This document shows, piece by piece, positions 1 through 12,660 of a stretch of DNA of 64,000 nt. Under the pieces are notes generated by a model. The model did not search any database and was not told the DNA's origin. It worked only from the letters and a program-made list of their open reading frames with translations. This DNA is from Mesostigma viride (taxonomy: Eukaryota > Streptophyta > Mesostigmatophyceae > Mesostigmatales > Mesostigmataceae), in the NCBI GenBank assembly GCA_009746045.1, contig RPFO01001995.1, positions 1 through 64,000 on the forward strand, read 5' to 3'. A program made the position numbers and the translations under genes. Each line of letters begins with the position of its first letter. Positions within the stretch are counted from its first letter, which is position 1.

Positions 1-2081
<2,081 letters not shown>

Positions 2082-2087
2082 TTTTCT

Positions 2088-2650
2088 TGCGCCAACGGCC
2101 GTTGCAATTTGGAAATTAGGGTGTTATTTTTTTTTTGCCCAACGGCCGTCGGAACCTTGAAATTAGGGTGTGATTTTCATGCGCCAACGGCCGTTGGAAC
2201 CTGTAAATTAGGGTGTGATTTTCATGCGCCAACGGCCGTTGGAACCTGTAAATTAGGGTGTGATTTTCATGCGCCAACGGCCGTTGGAACCTGGAAATTA
2301 GGGTGTGATTTTTCTGTCGCCAACGGCCGTTGGAACCTGGAAATTAGGGTGTCATTTTTCTTGCGCCAACGGCCGTTGGAACCTGGAAATTAGGGTGTGA
2401 TTTTTCTCGCGCCAACGGCCGTTGGAACCTGGAAATTAGGGTGTCATTTTTCTCGCGCCAACGGCCGTTGGAACCTGGAAATTAGGGTGTGATTTTTCTT
2501 TCGCCAACGGCCGTTGGAACCTGGAAATTAGGGTGTGATTTTCATGCGCCAACGGCCGTTGGAACCTGTAAATTAGGGTGTGATTTTCATGCGCCAACGG
2601 CCGTTGGAACCTGGAAATTAGGGTGTTATTTTTCCGGCGACGGCCGTTGG
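2088..2650. repeat. Palindromic minisatellite array 1 (~45 bp period)
   Basis: About 12 tandem units of 45-46 bp (for example starts at 2183, 2228, 2273 and 2319). Each unit contains the perfect 14 bp palindrome CCAACGGCCGTTGG, followed by a GGAACCTGGAAATTAGGGTG-type segment and a T-rich linker ending TTGCG or ATGCG. The array ends about 50 bases before a good splice acceptor (AG at 2699-2700), so it lies in the intron, or leader, just upstream of the first visible exon of the unknown gene. Confidence 0.95.
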
Positions 2651-2700
2651 AACATAGTACTGACCTTCCGGCTATCTGTATGTTTTTTGCATGTGATCAG

Positions 2701-5700
2701 GGGCGTCCGTCAAGGCAGAGAACGGAGGAAGAGCGGAGGAGGTGGGCTTACAAGATTGAACATGGGGTGGCGGAAAGGCATCTCACAACATTTTTTGAGG
2801 ACTGGCGCCAACGAGCTCCGGGCACCGACTTATGGTCGGGGATTGTGAAGACCTTTGAGAGGAAGGGGCTGCTGACGACACGTGCTGGAAATGCGAAGCC
2901 CAGCATTTTGGACTCCTGGGAGCCAGCGCCATCCTCTCATGTGCACGACAAGAACCTAACTGACAGCATACAGGCGGCGTTTCATCTGCGGCAGAAGTTT
3001 CGTCTAGTGCCAGACGATGTCGACATCGTGGGGGGGTCCGCGATTGCGACTCAAGTACGGGTCTTTACGGACAACTTGTGCCAACTCCCGGAACTAATGA
3101 GGCATCGGACGGTGACGGTGCGGAATTGTAAGGGGCTCGCGCCGTGGTTCGTGGGGGCCGGCACAAGTCTGACGAAGGCAAAATGTGCCGTGCTGATCTT
3201 CCGGTTTGCGTGGCAGGTGCTGGCAGACCAGGAGCCCGATTCTTACAATGCCTGGCTGGAAGAGAATCCAGGGTTTTCTGACAAAATTAAAAAACTGACG
3301 GGGGAGGACAGTGACCGTGCCGTGCAGAGGTTCGGATACTTTCGTTCGCCAACGGCCGAGGAAGGGAGGGCCATTCTCCGGACGCACTCCAAGAAGGATA
3401 TGGCGGCCGCGTGCTCGCAGGATTTGATCACCATGGACTTGAATACGTCCGAGTGGTCAGATGCATCTGACCGTGAGGCAGTACTTGAGCTCACGAACAC
3501 CGCGTTGGGCTACATGCTCGCGTACGACAAGCCTTTCGTGTTTGCGCAGTTTGCCGTGCTGGACGGCAACCACTACACGCAGATGTTGAAGTCCGTGATT
3601 TTTGAGGGCTCAGACGAGCAAGTGAGGACTGCGATAGCTGGCGAGATTGCCGGTAAACAAAAGGGCAAGTACGTGGAGACAACCGAGGAGGCGTTTGATT
3701 TGTGGAGGGGGTTGGTGAGGGACGCGGACAAGTTCATGTACACCAATCTGGACGTGCTCAAGGGCTGGGAGGTGGAGGGGGAAGCACTGATCCCGCCCAT
3801 GAAGGACATGCGGACGCAAAAGGTAAATATAACGGATCGGGTGTGGGAACGTTGTAGGCACTAGATGTGATTTTTGTTCGCCAACGGCCGTTGGAACCTG
3901 GAAATTAGTGTGTGATTTTTCTTTCGCCAACGGCCGTTGGAACCTGGAAATTTTGTTGATATTTTTCTTGCGCCAACGGCCGTTGGAACCTGGAAATTCG
4001 GTCGACATTTTTCTTGCGCCAACGGCCGTTGGAACCTGGAAATTAGGGTGTGATTTTTCTTGCGCCAACGGCCGTTGGAACCTGGATATTAGGGTGTGAT
4101 TTTTCTTGCGCCAACGGCCGTTGGAACCTGGAAATTAGTGTGTGATTTTTCTTGCGCCAACGGCCGTTGGAACCTGGAAATTAGGGTGTCATTTTTCTCG
4201 CGCCAACGGCCGTTGGAACCTGGAAATTAGTGTGTGATTTTTCTTTCGCCAACGGCCGTTGGAACCTGGAAATTTGGTTGATACTTTTCTTGCGCCAACG
4301 GCCGTTGGAACCTGGAAATTCGGTCGACATTTTTCTTGCGCCAACGGCCGTTGGAACCTGGAAATTAGGGTGTGATTTTTCTTGCGCCAACGGCCGTTGG
4401 AAACTGGAAATTAGGGTGTGATTTTTGTTCGGGAACGGCCGATCTTCCAAAGTGTAAGGACAAAATGTCAGGTCGTGTGTTGTATGACCGTTTTTTGTCT
4501 CAAACACTGATTCACATTTCATGCATGCAGGGGAGAGAGGCGCATCGGAGGGTTGCCCTGATCGGAGGGGGGCTGAATGCAGAAGACGAGGCCGTTTCCA
4601 AAAAGTCGAGGGGGACGGCGCTGCTGGAAGTGCACAACTATTTCAAGACGCACATGGAGGAATCCTGGGATAAGCCGGAGGTGCCCCTTCAGGACCAGAA
4701 AGAAATATGGAATTTGATTCATGGGGTTTCAAGCAGCACTGAGAAGGCAAGGAAGGACGGGGAGGGGGAGGAGGGTGGTGAGGAGCGGGTTGGAGGGCGA
4801 TTGAACGAGGGTGGGTTGTCCGAATCGGAGAAAACCCAAGTCTACGACTTCATCTCGGCTGTGAAGGATGAAACGGTCGCTCCGAACGACGACAGTAGAT
4901 GTGGAATGCCGATTGAGGACAAGCTGGCCAAGGAGCTTGCAGAGTTTCTGGACATCGTGGCAGCGGACAAGCTGGACGGGGAGGGAAGGGTGATGAGGAA
5001 GGGGGGGGGATCAAACAGGAAGGGTGGAGGAGTCTAGCCCGCTTTCGATTCTGGCCGTCTATCATGGCAACCGTGAAGGCCAAACACGTTCCTCCTCAGT
5101 GCTTGTATGACCTGACATACATGGCCAAGATCTTCTGCGAGGTGATGGTCCAGCTTTTCATGATCTACAACCGCGATTTGGGGAAATACCCCGAACCACG
5201 CGACCTCGGCTGGTTGCCGATGCAGCCTTCGGAATCCGACAGCGCCCTTCAGAGGGTGGCCGATACGGTCGCTGTAGCTGCCAAGAGACTAAGGGCGGTT
5301 ATCAGGCCAACGGGGAGGGACGATTCCACCTTCCCACTTGCACTGCTGGAGAGGACGGATTTTGGGACGACCCACAAGGAGGAAACGAAATGGTGGGTCC
5401 TGATTGCGCCCGAACCCCCAACCGAACAGGCTGTGGTGCCCCAACCCGTACAGCCTGTGGCGGGGGCTGTGGTGGTGACGGGGGCTGTGCCGGAGGAAGG
5501 CCAAGCCGAACATGCCGAGGCAGAGGACGTCCAGTCGGGTCGCCAAAAAAAGGTGGGGGAGAAGCGGGAACCCCCGCGGAAGTTTGGGTCGGAGGAGCTG
5601 GCATCCGAAATCGAGCAGCAGGGCCCGTGGATTTCTAAGAAAATTTACGGGTCTGACGGGGAAACGACCTGTGAGTTCATGATGAAGACTTTCGCGTGGG

Positions 5701-7761
5701 AGAAAAGCGATGGGCCGACACGGTTGGCTCAAGTGGTACTTAATGCAATGGAGGGGTTCGAATTTGTTGTGAAGAGGAAGGGGGGGGTGAACCAGCCGGA
5801 TATCAAGAATGGGATATGGCTGCTGAATTTGGAACACCACGCGAAGCTGTGGAATGATGAGGAATTGTTGAAGGGTCGAACGGGTGCGTGGGTGGAGAAA
5901 AGGGACTGGAAGGCGGCGAAGGATTGTGGAGATTTCAATGGTGTGAAGGACGCCTGGTCGTCGTACCTAGGCGATTTCACGGGATTCTTCAACCCACCCG
6001 TGATCTTCATTGGGTCAAAGGAGCAGGTGGATGGGTTTAAGGTCCTTCTGAAGGTACTTGGGAAGCGGCCTGAGGGGGAGGATATTTCCAATCCCAACGG
6101 CCGTTCGGGCAAGGAAATTGCGGGTGCAGCCCAGAAGCGTCCGCTGGAGACGGCAGGCGCTGGCACCAAAAAGAAACGCCGGAAGCGCGCCGCCTCGGAG
6201 ACCCCCTCGGCCGAAGACGTCTCAATGGGGGATGATGAGGATGTCGGGTCACATGGGGGTGATGATGGGGAGGAGGTTGGTGATGATGGTGCCGGCGATG
6301 ATGAGGGGGGCGGGAATGAGGGTGGTGATAAGGGGGGCGGGTCGAAGGACGGAGAGGGGGGGGTTCGAAGGGCGGAGAGGGGGGCGGGTCGAAGGGCGGA
6401 GAGGGGGGGGGTCGAAGGACGGAGAGGGGGGCGGGTCAAAGGGCGGAGAGGGGGGCGGGTCGAAGGGCGGAGAGGGGGGGGGTCGAAGGACGGAGAGGGG
6501 GGCGGGTCGAAGGGCGGAGAGGGGGGGGGTCGAAGGGCGGAGAGGGGGGGGGTCGAAGGACGGAGAGGGGGGCGGGTCGAAGGGCGGAGAGGGGGGCGGG
6601 TCAAAGGGCGGAGAGGGGGGCGGAGAGAAGGGCGGAGAGGGGGGCGGGTCGACCGGCGCATCGGGGGAAGGGGGGAAGGAGGGGGGGGGAGGGGAGGGAG
6701 GCTCGAAGGGGAATTCGGGGGCGTCTGGGGGGGGATGTTGGGGCGTGCCGTCGACTACTGCAAAAAGCTCCTTTCGCCTGGCGGGCACGTTCGATCAAGA
6801 GCAACGGCTAGTCATCTGTCAAAGGGTAAGTTAATCTGAGTGAATATGGTCGGTTAAATTATGATGTTTGCATATTCCCAAGTTTGATTTGCGATTGTAA
6901 TGATAACTAATTGCGCCGCTCGTCATTGCTTGTCCCACCCACAGGTGACGAGTCTGAAGAGGAGCCGCCAAAGGATGACGCGCATGGCGGCCCACCCAAA
7001 GGGTTTGAGGAAGATTCGGAAGAATCGGAAGAATCGGAACCTGAGGAGGAAGCGCCACAAAGACGTGTCACAGTTACCGCAACCCAGCCCAAGCCACTAG
7101 ACAAGAAAGTGCCACCACCAAGTTGGCAGACGTGGATGGAGAATCTGGAAGGTGGGGGGGGGGGAAACGGGTCGTGCCCCGCTCGCCTGTTGGATGTCCG
7201 GTTTCGGTATTGTGCAAGCACGGCGGTGAATTTTGCCAGTATCGGAAGAACCAATCCCAGCGCCTTGATACGTTGTGGAAGCCCACGTGGGCTGCTGATT
7301 CGGTGGCTAAACTCAATGCAGACCCAATGAAGCTGGCACACATGCCTGATTTCCACGTCGACACGTTCCTGGTGCATGGAGTCGTTCGAAAGGTGGATAA
7401 AACGGGCGTGTGGTACGTTAAATTTTGGGCAGAAGGGTGTGACGAAAAGGGAATCTGGATTAATGGGGAGCAGGGGACGATGCCCGCGGCAATTTTCAAG
7501 GTACAACAAGACGAGATGCGGAACTGTTTCAAGCCACCTGAGGGAACGTATTTGGAGTGGTGGATGGACAAGGGGTACCTGGCGACCAGATCTTCCCCAG
7601 CGACCAGATCTTCCCCACGACTCCAAGAGAAGGGGGGAGACCAAGCCGCAGGGCAGGGCAAACGAAAACCTCAAGGGAAGGCTGGCGCAGATGTGCGGGA
7701 GGGGGGTGTAAAGAAGCCCAGCGGACGGGGTGTAAAGAAACGCCTGTTAGTAGGTAGTTAG
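2701..7761 (+). CDS. Unrecognised large nuclear-type protein gene, at least 3 exons, two poly-G frame breaks
   Basis: Model: exon A 2701-3822, after an AG acceptor at 2699-2700 and ending at a GTAAAT donor; exon B 4531-6825, after ATGCATGCAG and ending at a GTAAGT donor; exon C 6945-7761, after CCCACAG and ending in TAG. Junction A/B is phase 0 on both sides and B/C is phase 1, consistent with splicing. The 5' end lies upstream, possibly outside the window. Exon B is open across two frames that meet in G9 at 5001-5009, and exon C in G11 at 7154-7164; one extra G at each site joins the frames. I recognise no domain. Visible features are a charged N-terminal part, a basic KKKRRKR signal near 6165-6185 (probable nuclear localisation), an acidic Asp/Glu stretch, a Gly-rich tandem stretch at 6340-6665 and a Glu/Ser-rich acidic start to exon C. 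The last 200 codons look globular (WYVKFWAEG, WINGEQG). No function is proposed. Confidence 0.6.
3866..4440. repeat. Palindromic minisatellite array 2, inside the intron between exons A and B
   Basis: About 12 further units of the same ~46 bp repeat with the CCAACGGCCGTTGG palindrome. They fill most of the intron 3823-4530. A higher-order pattern is visible: the ordered variants (GTTGATA linker, then GGTCGACA linker, then AGGGTGTGA linkers) at 3908-4075 recur at 4230-4395, 322 bases later, about seven units. The array starts about 45 bases after the donor and ends about 90 bases before the acceptor. Confidence 0.93.
5001..5009 (+). other. G9 homopolymer where the coding frame changes in exon B
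   Basis: The frame from exon A runs through KGGGSNRKGGGV and stops at 5036. The other frame is open from the G tract, reading IKQEGWRSLARFRFWPSI into the long ORF whose first ATG is at 5064. One additional G would make exon B continuous. This is either an assembly homopolymer error or a real +/-1 mutation. Confidence 0.75.
6340..6665 (+). repeat. G-rich coding minisatellite (~24 bp units)
   Basis: Tandem units of the type GGGGGGCGGGTCGAAGGGCG with small G-run length changes, inside exon B. Depending on frame it encodes GGGSKGGE or VEGRRGGR repeats, and it is open in several frames on both strands. Length changes in its G runs would switch the encoded repeat. It follows the acidic tail after the KKKRRKR motif. 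Confidence 0.85.
7154..7164 (+). other. G11 homopolymer where the coding frame changes in exon C
   Basis: The spliced frame (GDESEEEPPKDD...SWQTWMENLEGGGG) meets a stop at 7328-7330. The other frame continues from the G tract (KRVVPRSPVGCPVSVLCKHG) to the stop at 7761 and looks like normal coding sequence. One added G joins them, the same direction of change as at 5001-5009. Confidence 0.75.
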
Positions 7762-8234
7762 ATAGCTTGATCTGAACTCGTGTACATTTGTAAAGATCGA
7801 TCTGTACATCTGTCTCCAGAGCATTCACTTGAATATTCAAAGTTCAAGTGGGAATTACTGGTTGGGTTGTGCACAGGCTTGTGCACAATTTTGGCAATAA
7901 TTATAATTCGTTCTATAAATAGAACTAGCGGGGTCGTGGAGAGGGTTGTGCAATTGTAAATAATCTACAACTTGTCTCACTTGCTTACCCTCCGAGTGCA
8001 TGACACTATGACAAAAACAGCCAATTTTACCCCGACTTGAATAAATTTTAATAAATGTTAATAAATTTTAATAAATTTAAGCAATCTAGTAATGAAAAGT
8101 GCACGCGGAAAGCGCACCAGTGACCAAATTGCATGAAATGGTAATGATTTCATGTGGAAACGCATTCACAATGAGCATCAATTGTCATGTATTTGTTGAA
8201 ATGGCGTCTCCTCAAGTAATAAAATTTGGCATGG
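7762..8234. other. Gene-poor 3' flank of the unknown gene
   Basis: No coding feature is recognised. The stretch holds the presumed 3' UTR, a short AT-rich tandem repeat of AATTTTAATAAATGTTAATA type at 8037-8083, and unique-looking sequence. Confidence 0.5.
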
Positions 8235-8819
8235 GTATTGTAGATTGATTGTGGGCCCCCCCAGGGCACCTGCACCACCATGCTGTCTCGGGCTCAACCC
8301 AACTAAGGGGTGCCGGCATGGGGGTGGAAGATCATCATCGCTATATACAAGAGCTAGGGCATGGCTTCTCAACAGAGAGCGTCTCTCTGCATAATTAATT
8401 AATTAATTAAACACGTGCTCCCGTTGGGGAGTCACGGAACACCGAAGTGCTTTTAATCCCTGTGTGTGCACCGCAACAGGAGAACAGGGGGCAGAGACCC
8501 CCAGTCTCCTTCATGCCAAAGGCATGCCACAGCTGCTCTCTGCATAGGCATAGCATAGCATCCATGGGAGGTCCAGTATAGGCATGGCTTGGCTAAATTC
8601 TGAAGGCATCATCCATGGGGGCCATTATGGGCGCACATGCGCGTGGGCCACATGCTAGGCTAATAAGCCTGACTAATCTACACTACCGGTATGTATTCCC
8701 TACTATAGTCTGAGGTGGTGCCCAGGAGGGGCCTGCATGCCAGGGCTTGTGGTCAACGTGGATGACCGCCCCCCTCCAGTATACCGGCTTCCCCTCTGCG
8801 CTCTGCCGGAGCTGAAGGT
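8235..8819 (-). mobile_element. ORF1-unit 3' fragments (minus) with a nested LINE-A tail
   Basis: 8700-8818 read on the minus strand encodes the end of the L1-type ORF1 protein (NLQLRQSAEGKPVYWRG, VDHKPWHAG, then TAG). It is followed by the family's 3' untranslated region (8500-8700, and again 8235-8395, with the CTAGCTCTTGTATA and AGAGCATCTCTC-like blocks). At 8396-8470 the AATT-repeat tail and the hairpin CTCCCGTTGGGGAG of LINE-A interrupt it. Copies of the same 3' region lie at 12700-13140, 26911-27080, 29180-29550 and 46400-46821. Confidence 0.6.
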
Positions 8820-9230
8820 TATTAATTAATTAATAATTAATAAGCACGTGACTGCGTCACGTGGGTGCCAATACAGGGTAAAGGAACCTTCAACCCTATA
8901 TACACAGCGAGAAGGAGGGAGGGCGCCGCCTAGCTTCTCTCACTGCCGCAAGTGGGCAGGCCACAGAGCCCTCTCTCCACGGCATGGTGCATCATGCCGG
9001 GGCGCAACACTGTGGGTGCAATACAACAAATGCAATACCATAGGTAGGCTGACGCATAGCTTATGCTACAAATGTGAGGTGGGCTCAAGACGTCGGCTAA
9101 AGCAAGCTGATGACCACAAGGTGCCAGCAGAGCTAATTGAAGGTACTATAACGCTGTGCGCTAATATCGTTTCAAGTGCTGTAATGCCTAAGCTAATTCC
9201 CATATAATCGATTGCCCCCAGCTCGACAAC
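8820..9230. other. LINE-B tail (minus) followed by unrecognised sequence
   Basis: 8820-8866 is an AATT-rich tail followed by the hairpin CACGTGACTGCGTCACGTG, the signature of LINE-B 3' ends in minus orientation. 8870-9230 has a 119-codon ORF with no recognisable similarity, and I see no gene in it. Confidence 0.5.
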
Positions 9231-9234
9231 TAGC

Positions 9235-10960
9235 TTGAGTGCTCAATCCCGGGGAAGCCCGGGGGGGCTTCCACAGTTTCTTGTTGACATAAAGGTCCCC
9301 GCCCCGCCATGCATGCAGTACACCTGGGGCTTCTCGGGGTTGGTCTTGTGGCGGATGTACATAGTCGGGCCATGCACTGATCGCGGCGTTGCTGCTGCTG
9401 GGCTGGCGTCAGGTCGTCGTCAAGCGACCAGGAGGTGTCCACCAGCTTCTTGCGGCGAGAGAGGAACAGAACTCGGGCTGTGATGTCGCTGAAGGTGAGG
9501 ACCACTGGAGGGGGCCCAGCCTTGGCCCGTGGATGGGGCAGGCGGTAGGCGCCCTGCAGTGCCTCACCTGGCAGCTCCATACACGCCTTGAAGAGCTGTT
9601 TCTTCAGCTGAGTCGTCGAGAAGAGAGTTTGGGGTCTCCTCCGGCTGCATGTCGAAGCGCCTGACGATGACCCGGCAGCGGCGACGGTCGCGGTCAGCGG
9701 CCTCGCGGCGCGTGTCTTCCAGCTCCTGGAGCGCTTGGTGGCGGTGATGGCGGTCGTGGTATAGAGGATGCCTGGCTCTAGTTGAGCAGGTCCGCCCAGG
9801 AGGCGCGGGTCGAGGGGTCATCGCTAGCCCTACCAGCAGGTCGGGCGGCGATGGTGGCCGTTCGCTCGGCGATCTCGATCGGGGACCTGCGTGGCCAGGG
9901 CGTCTACCTTGGTAGCAACTGCCTCAAGTTTCACGGTGCCTTGCATGGCCGACTCGGCCTTCCACCTGGTTAAGGCGGGTGGTCACAGTGGCTGTGGCCT
10001 CGGAAACTTTGGTGGCAATGTGCTCTTGCGTAGCAGTAAACTGAGGCTGGAGCTTAAGTGCGACTCTGGCTTCAATGTTGTTGACCTTAATGGCCGAGAG
10101 AGTGTTGAGTGGGCCGTCAGGCGCGTTCAGTGCATGGGGCGAGCTGCTCAGCAATCGGCGCCAGCTGCTCCGCCACTGCAGCTCGGATGGAGTCCGTGCT
10201 GGGGGAGGTGCCGCTCTGCGGGGATGCTGCAGCTGCTGCACTGCAGCATCCCCACACATGATGTGGCTGCCCGTCTGCGCTCATGCATGCAGGAGGCTCC
10301 TGAGGCCAGTGTACAGTAGCCAATCTGGGTGATGTCAGGACTGGGCGTCGCAGCGCAGGTATAGCTGCACATGATGATGACTGCCTTCAAGTACGCATCC
10401 GTTTCTTGAAGCAGCCATTCCCAGCCGGGCTTGGTGACCTTGTCGCCAGGGGTAGGCAGGAAGGAAAAGTTCGTCATGGCGGGCCAGGAACTTGATAACA
10501 TCGTCACATTGTTCCTTCGTGAGCGTGAATATTTCCAAGATGCAAAAATCCCGCTGGCCGGCGCCGAAGCGGCGGACATCCCATTTGGTATGGGAAGTTC
10601 GGGTTTTCTTGGGAATGGGCAACGAATTTGGTGTAGAGCATTGCGCTGAGGGGGGCAGACCGGGGGCCGGGAGAGCTTCGATCAGCGCGAAAAGGTTGGC
10701 GTCCGCAGGAGTGGATGTTGCACGTGCTGCTGGCGACGGGAATGCCGACGACAGGCTGCTGAAAATTTTTGTCAAGGCTGCGTTTTGGTGGCATTCGCAA
10801 AATACTGCGTTACTGCCGTAACCGATTATACTAGCAGATGCGTCTAAGTTGAAAAGACGCATCTGATGCAAGTAGCCCGACTAAATTTGGGGCTCAGACG
10901 CAAAAGTTCTGAGCTCCTCCGTCAGCCATGTCCGCTTGTGGCTCGTGGCTCGGCCGTCTG
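9235..10960 (-). pseudogene. Divergent L1-type ORF1 protein copy (M1)
   Basis: The 5' leader lies at 10800-10960 (minus: GGCTGACGGAGGAGCTCAG, then a GACGCATCTGCTAGTATAAT-like block). Downstream are broken reading frames: an N-terminal part (minus ORF 10335-10871), a coiled-coil-like part with Ala/Thr/Glu-rich heptads (minus 9924-10259) and an RRM-like part ending RRKKLVDTSWSLDDDLTPAQ near 9400-9500, then HKTNPEKPQVY. Compared with the other copies the N-terminus is unrelated, but the C-terminal LDDDLT-AQQQ-RR block is shared. Several frameshifts are present and no endonuclease or reverse transcriptase follows. Known L1 ORF1 proteins bind RNA as coiled-coil trimers; that role here is inference from the family. 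Confidence 0.55.
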
Positions 10961-12420
10961 AGCTGCATGAAGGTAGCTCGGCCATAGCTCGCGTCGCCGC
11001 TGTTGCTGGGCCAGGGTCAAGTCGTTGTCCGCGGCCAATGTGAAGCGAGACCCCGAGAGCTTCTTGCGGCATTTAAGGAACGACAGCTTGTCCGCCATGT
11101 ACTTAAAGGTAAGGATCGCACAGGTGCCGGGCCAGCCTTGCCCCGCGCGCGGGGGAGGCGGACAGCCGAGTACATCCGCAGCTCACCAGTGAGTTGCATG
11201 GGGACAAGAATGTCGCGCTTACATGCCGCGAGAAGAGTCGTCGAGGTCTCACCTTAGTATACCGGCTGGTCGAAGTGCTTGACGATGACATTGTGGCTGC
11301 GCTGGGTGATGTCGGCCTCCTCGCGAAGGTCGAGGGCTTAATTGTTGCTTGAGCTGTGCCGCGATTGTACGTGGAGGTGGTGGAGGTGGTGGAGGTGGTA
11401 TATTCAAGTCCGCCCAGGTGGAGGTCCCGAGCATCGCTGGCCGGGCCAGCAGATGCCGGCTGGGCACTGCGATGTCCTTCACCGCCTGGGCGGTGAGGCC
11501 GGCGGTGTCATGCAAGCGCTCAAGAGCGGTGGCGGTGGCTTGGAGGCGCTCGTCGACGTCGAGGAGCTGGGCCTTGATGTCGGCAGTGGAGGCAGAAAGG
11601 GCAGTGCATGGAGGTGGAGGCGACCGTCGGTGGTGGAAAGGTGAGGAAGCTCGATCATCACATGCTTGCCGCCCATCACATGCTTCCACATCACATGTTG
11701 CTGAAAGGCTTCCGTAAGGATGGAACGGAGTGTACGTGGGGGCGGAGATGGATGGAGCCCAGATCTCGCCGTCAGAGCGCATGAGAATATGAGTTGAGAA
11801 TGGTGTGCTGGAGTTGGGGCCGGGCGGGCGCACCCGAGCAGGGCGTCGGGGTTAAACCAATTGAATCCCGTGCGGGGTGATGAGGCGATTGATGTCGTGG
11901 AGATGGAGGCACAGGTCGTAAAGCGAGGCATAGTCCCCCCAGATCTCTTCGAAGAGGCAATGCAGGGCAGTTGCCGGGGACACATGTGTTGGTCCAGTCG
12001 TGATCGTCGACCTTGAAAGGTTCAGGCCGAAAGCGCGGTTCTGTGGGGCGCGAAAACCCTCCTATTTTGTCGGCTGGGCGGCTGCGTTTAGGATCAGGCG
12101 ATGCTGATGGCGAGGCATTAAGCCCGGGAGGGTTCGGTGCATGCGACCTGGCACCAGTGCGCGACTAGTGTCACCGCTGCCTGCCGGACCTGAGGGCGAA
12201 GCTGCAGCCGGAGCTGCAGACGTATTTTCATGGCCGAGCGCAGTCGCCAGGCTGCGTTGCGCCGCAGTCGAGGAGCGTTTGCTCATCATATATTGCGTAA
12301 TAGCTTCGGAAAAATATATCAGCATGTGTGTCTCAGAAAGACGAAGCGATAGTGATATTCACAGCCGAATTTGGTGCTCAAACGTGAAAGTTATGAGCTC
12401 CGCCGTCAGCCATGCATGGC
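10961..12420 (-). pseudogene. L1-type ORF1 protein copy (M2)
   Basis: The leader at 12310-12420 (minus: GGCTGACGGCGGAGCTCATA, then TCGTCTTTCTGAGACACACA) precedes an ORF1 start near 12290 (MSKRSSTAAQRSLATALGHE). The middle encodes LTAQAVKDIAVP and a WADLNIPPPP linker. The end encodes RLPRARGKAGPAPV and the DNDLTLAQQQRRR block near 11010-11170. Frames are interrupted in several places. The copy stops within the ELWPSYL region, where the leader of copy M1 begins, so the two copies are head-to-tail. Confidence 0.6.
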
Positions 12421-12439
12421 TACCTCGTGGCTCGTGCAT

Positions 12440-12660
12440 GGCTCGTGGGCCCACTTGGCCTTGTCCATCATCTTGTTCCAAATCTAGGAGAGGCCTATAT
12501 AGGCCCCCGGCCATGTCCTCTATAGATACTAGCTGTTCTTTGACTAGGTGCGGGCCTTGCAGTGTCGAGCATCGCCGGGGCCCGGCCCACGTAAGGAGGT
12601 GCCGGCCAGGCTGAGCTGGACGCAGTCCCGCGGGGGGGCCACGTGAGCTATCTACCTGGT
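12440..12660 (-). mobile_element. LINE-A ORF2 C-terminal fragment
   Basis: Minus-strand sequence matches the end of the LINE-A reading frame seen at 44160-44336 on the plus strand (GLRPAQPGRHLLTW, RRRKARTFKEQLVED) and continues into the segment with FGTRWWTRPSG-type coding. It is bounded by the ORF1-unit tail at 12661 and by the leader of M2 at 12420. Confidence 0.6.

Noticed and set aside
2088..2650. Telomeric repeat because of TTAGGGTG in each unit
   Set aside because: TTAGGG occurs once per 45 bp unit, not in tandem, and the array lies next to an exon.
2109..2848. ORFs with PTAVGTWKLGCDF repeats (also 3610-4421)
   Set aside because: They are translations of the palindromic minisatellite; the real exons start at splice acceptors at 2701 and 4531.
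2088..4440. CRISPR array
   Set aside because: Units repeat without unique spacers, and the host is eukaryotic.
5289..6804. Pro-rich minus-strand ORFs opposite exon B
   Set aside because: Shadows of the G-rich coding minisatellite; spliced plus-strand exons explain the region better.
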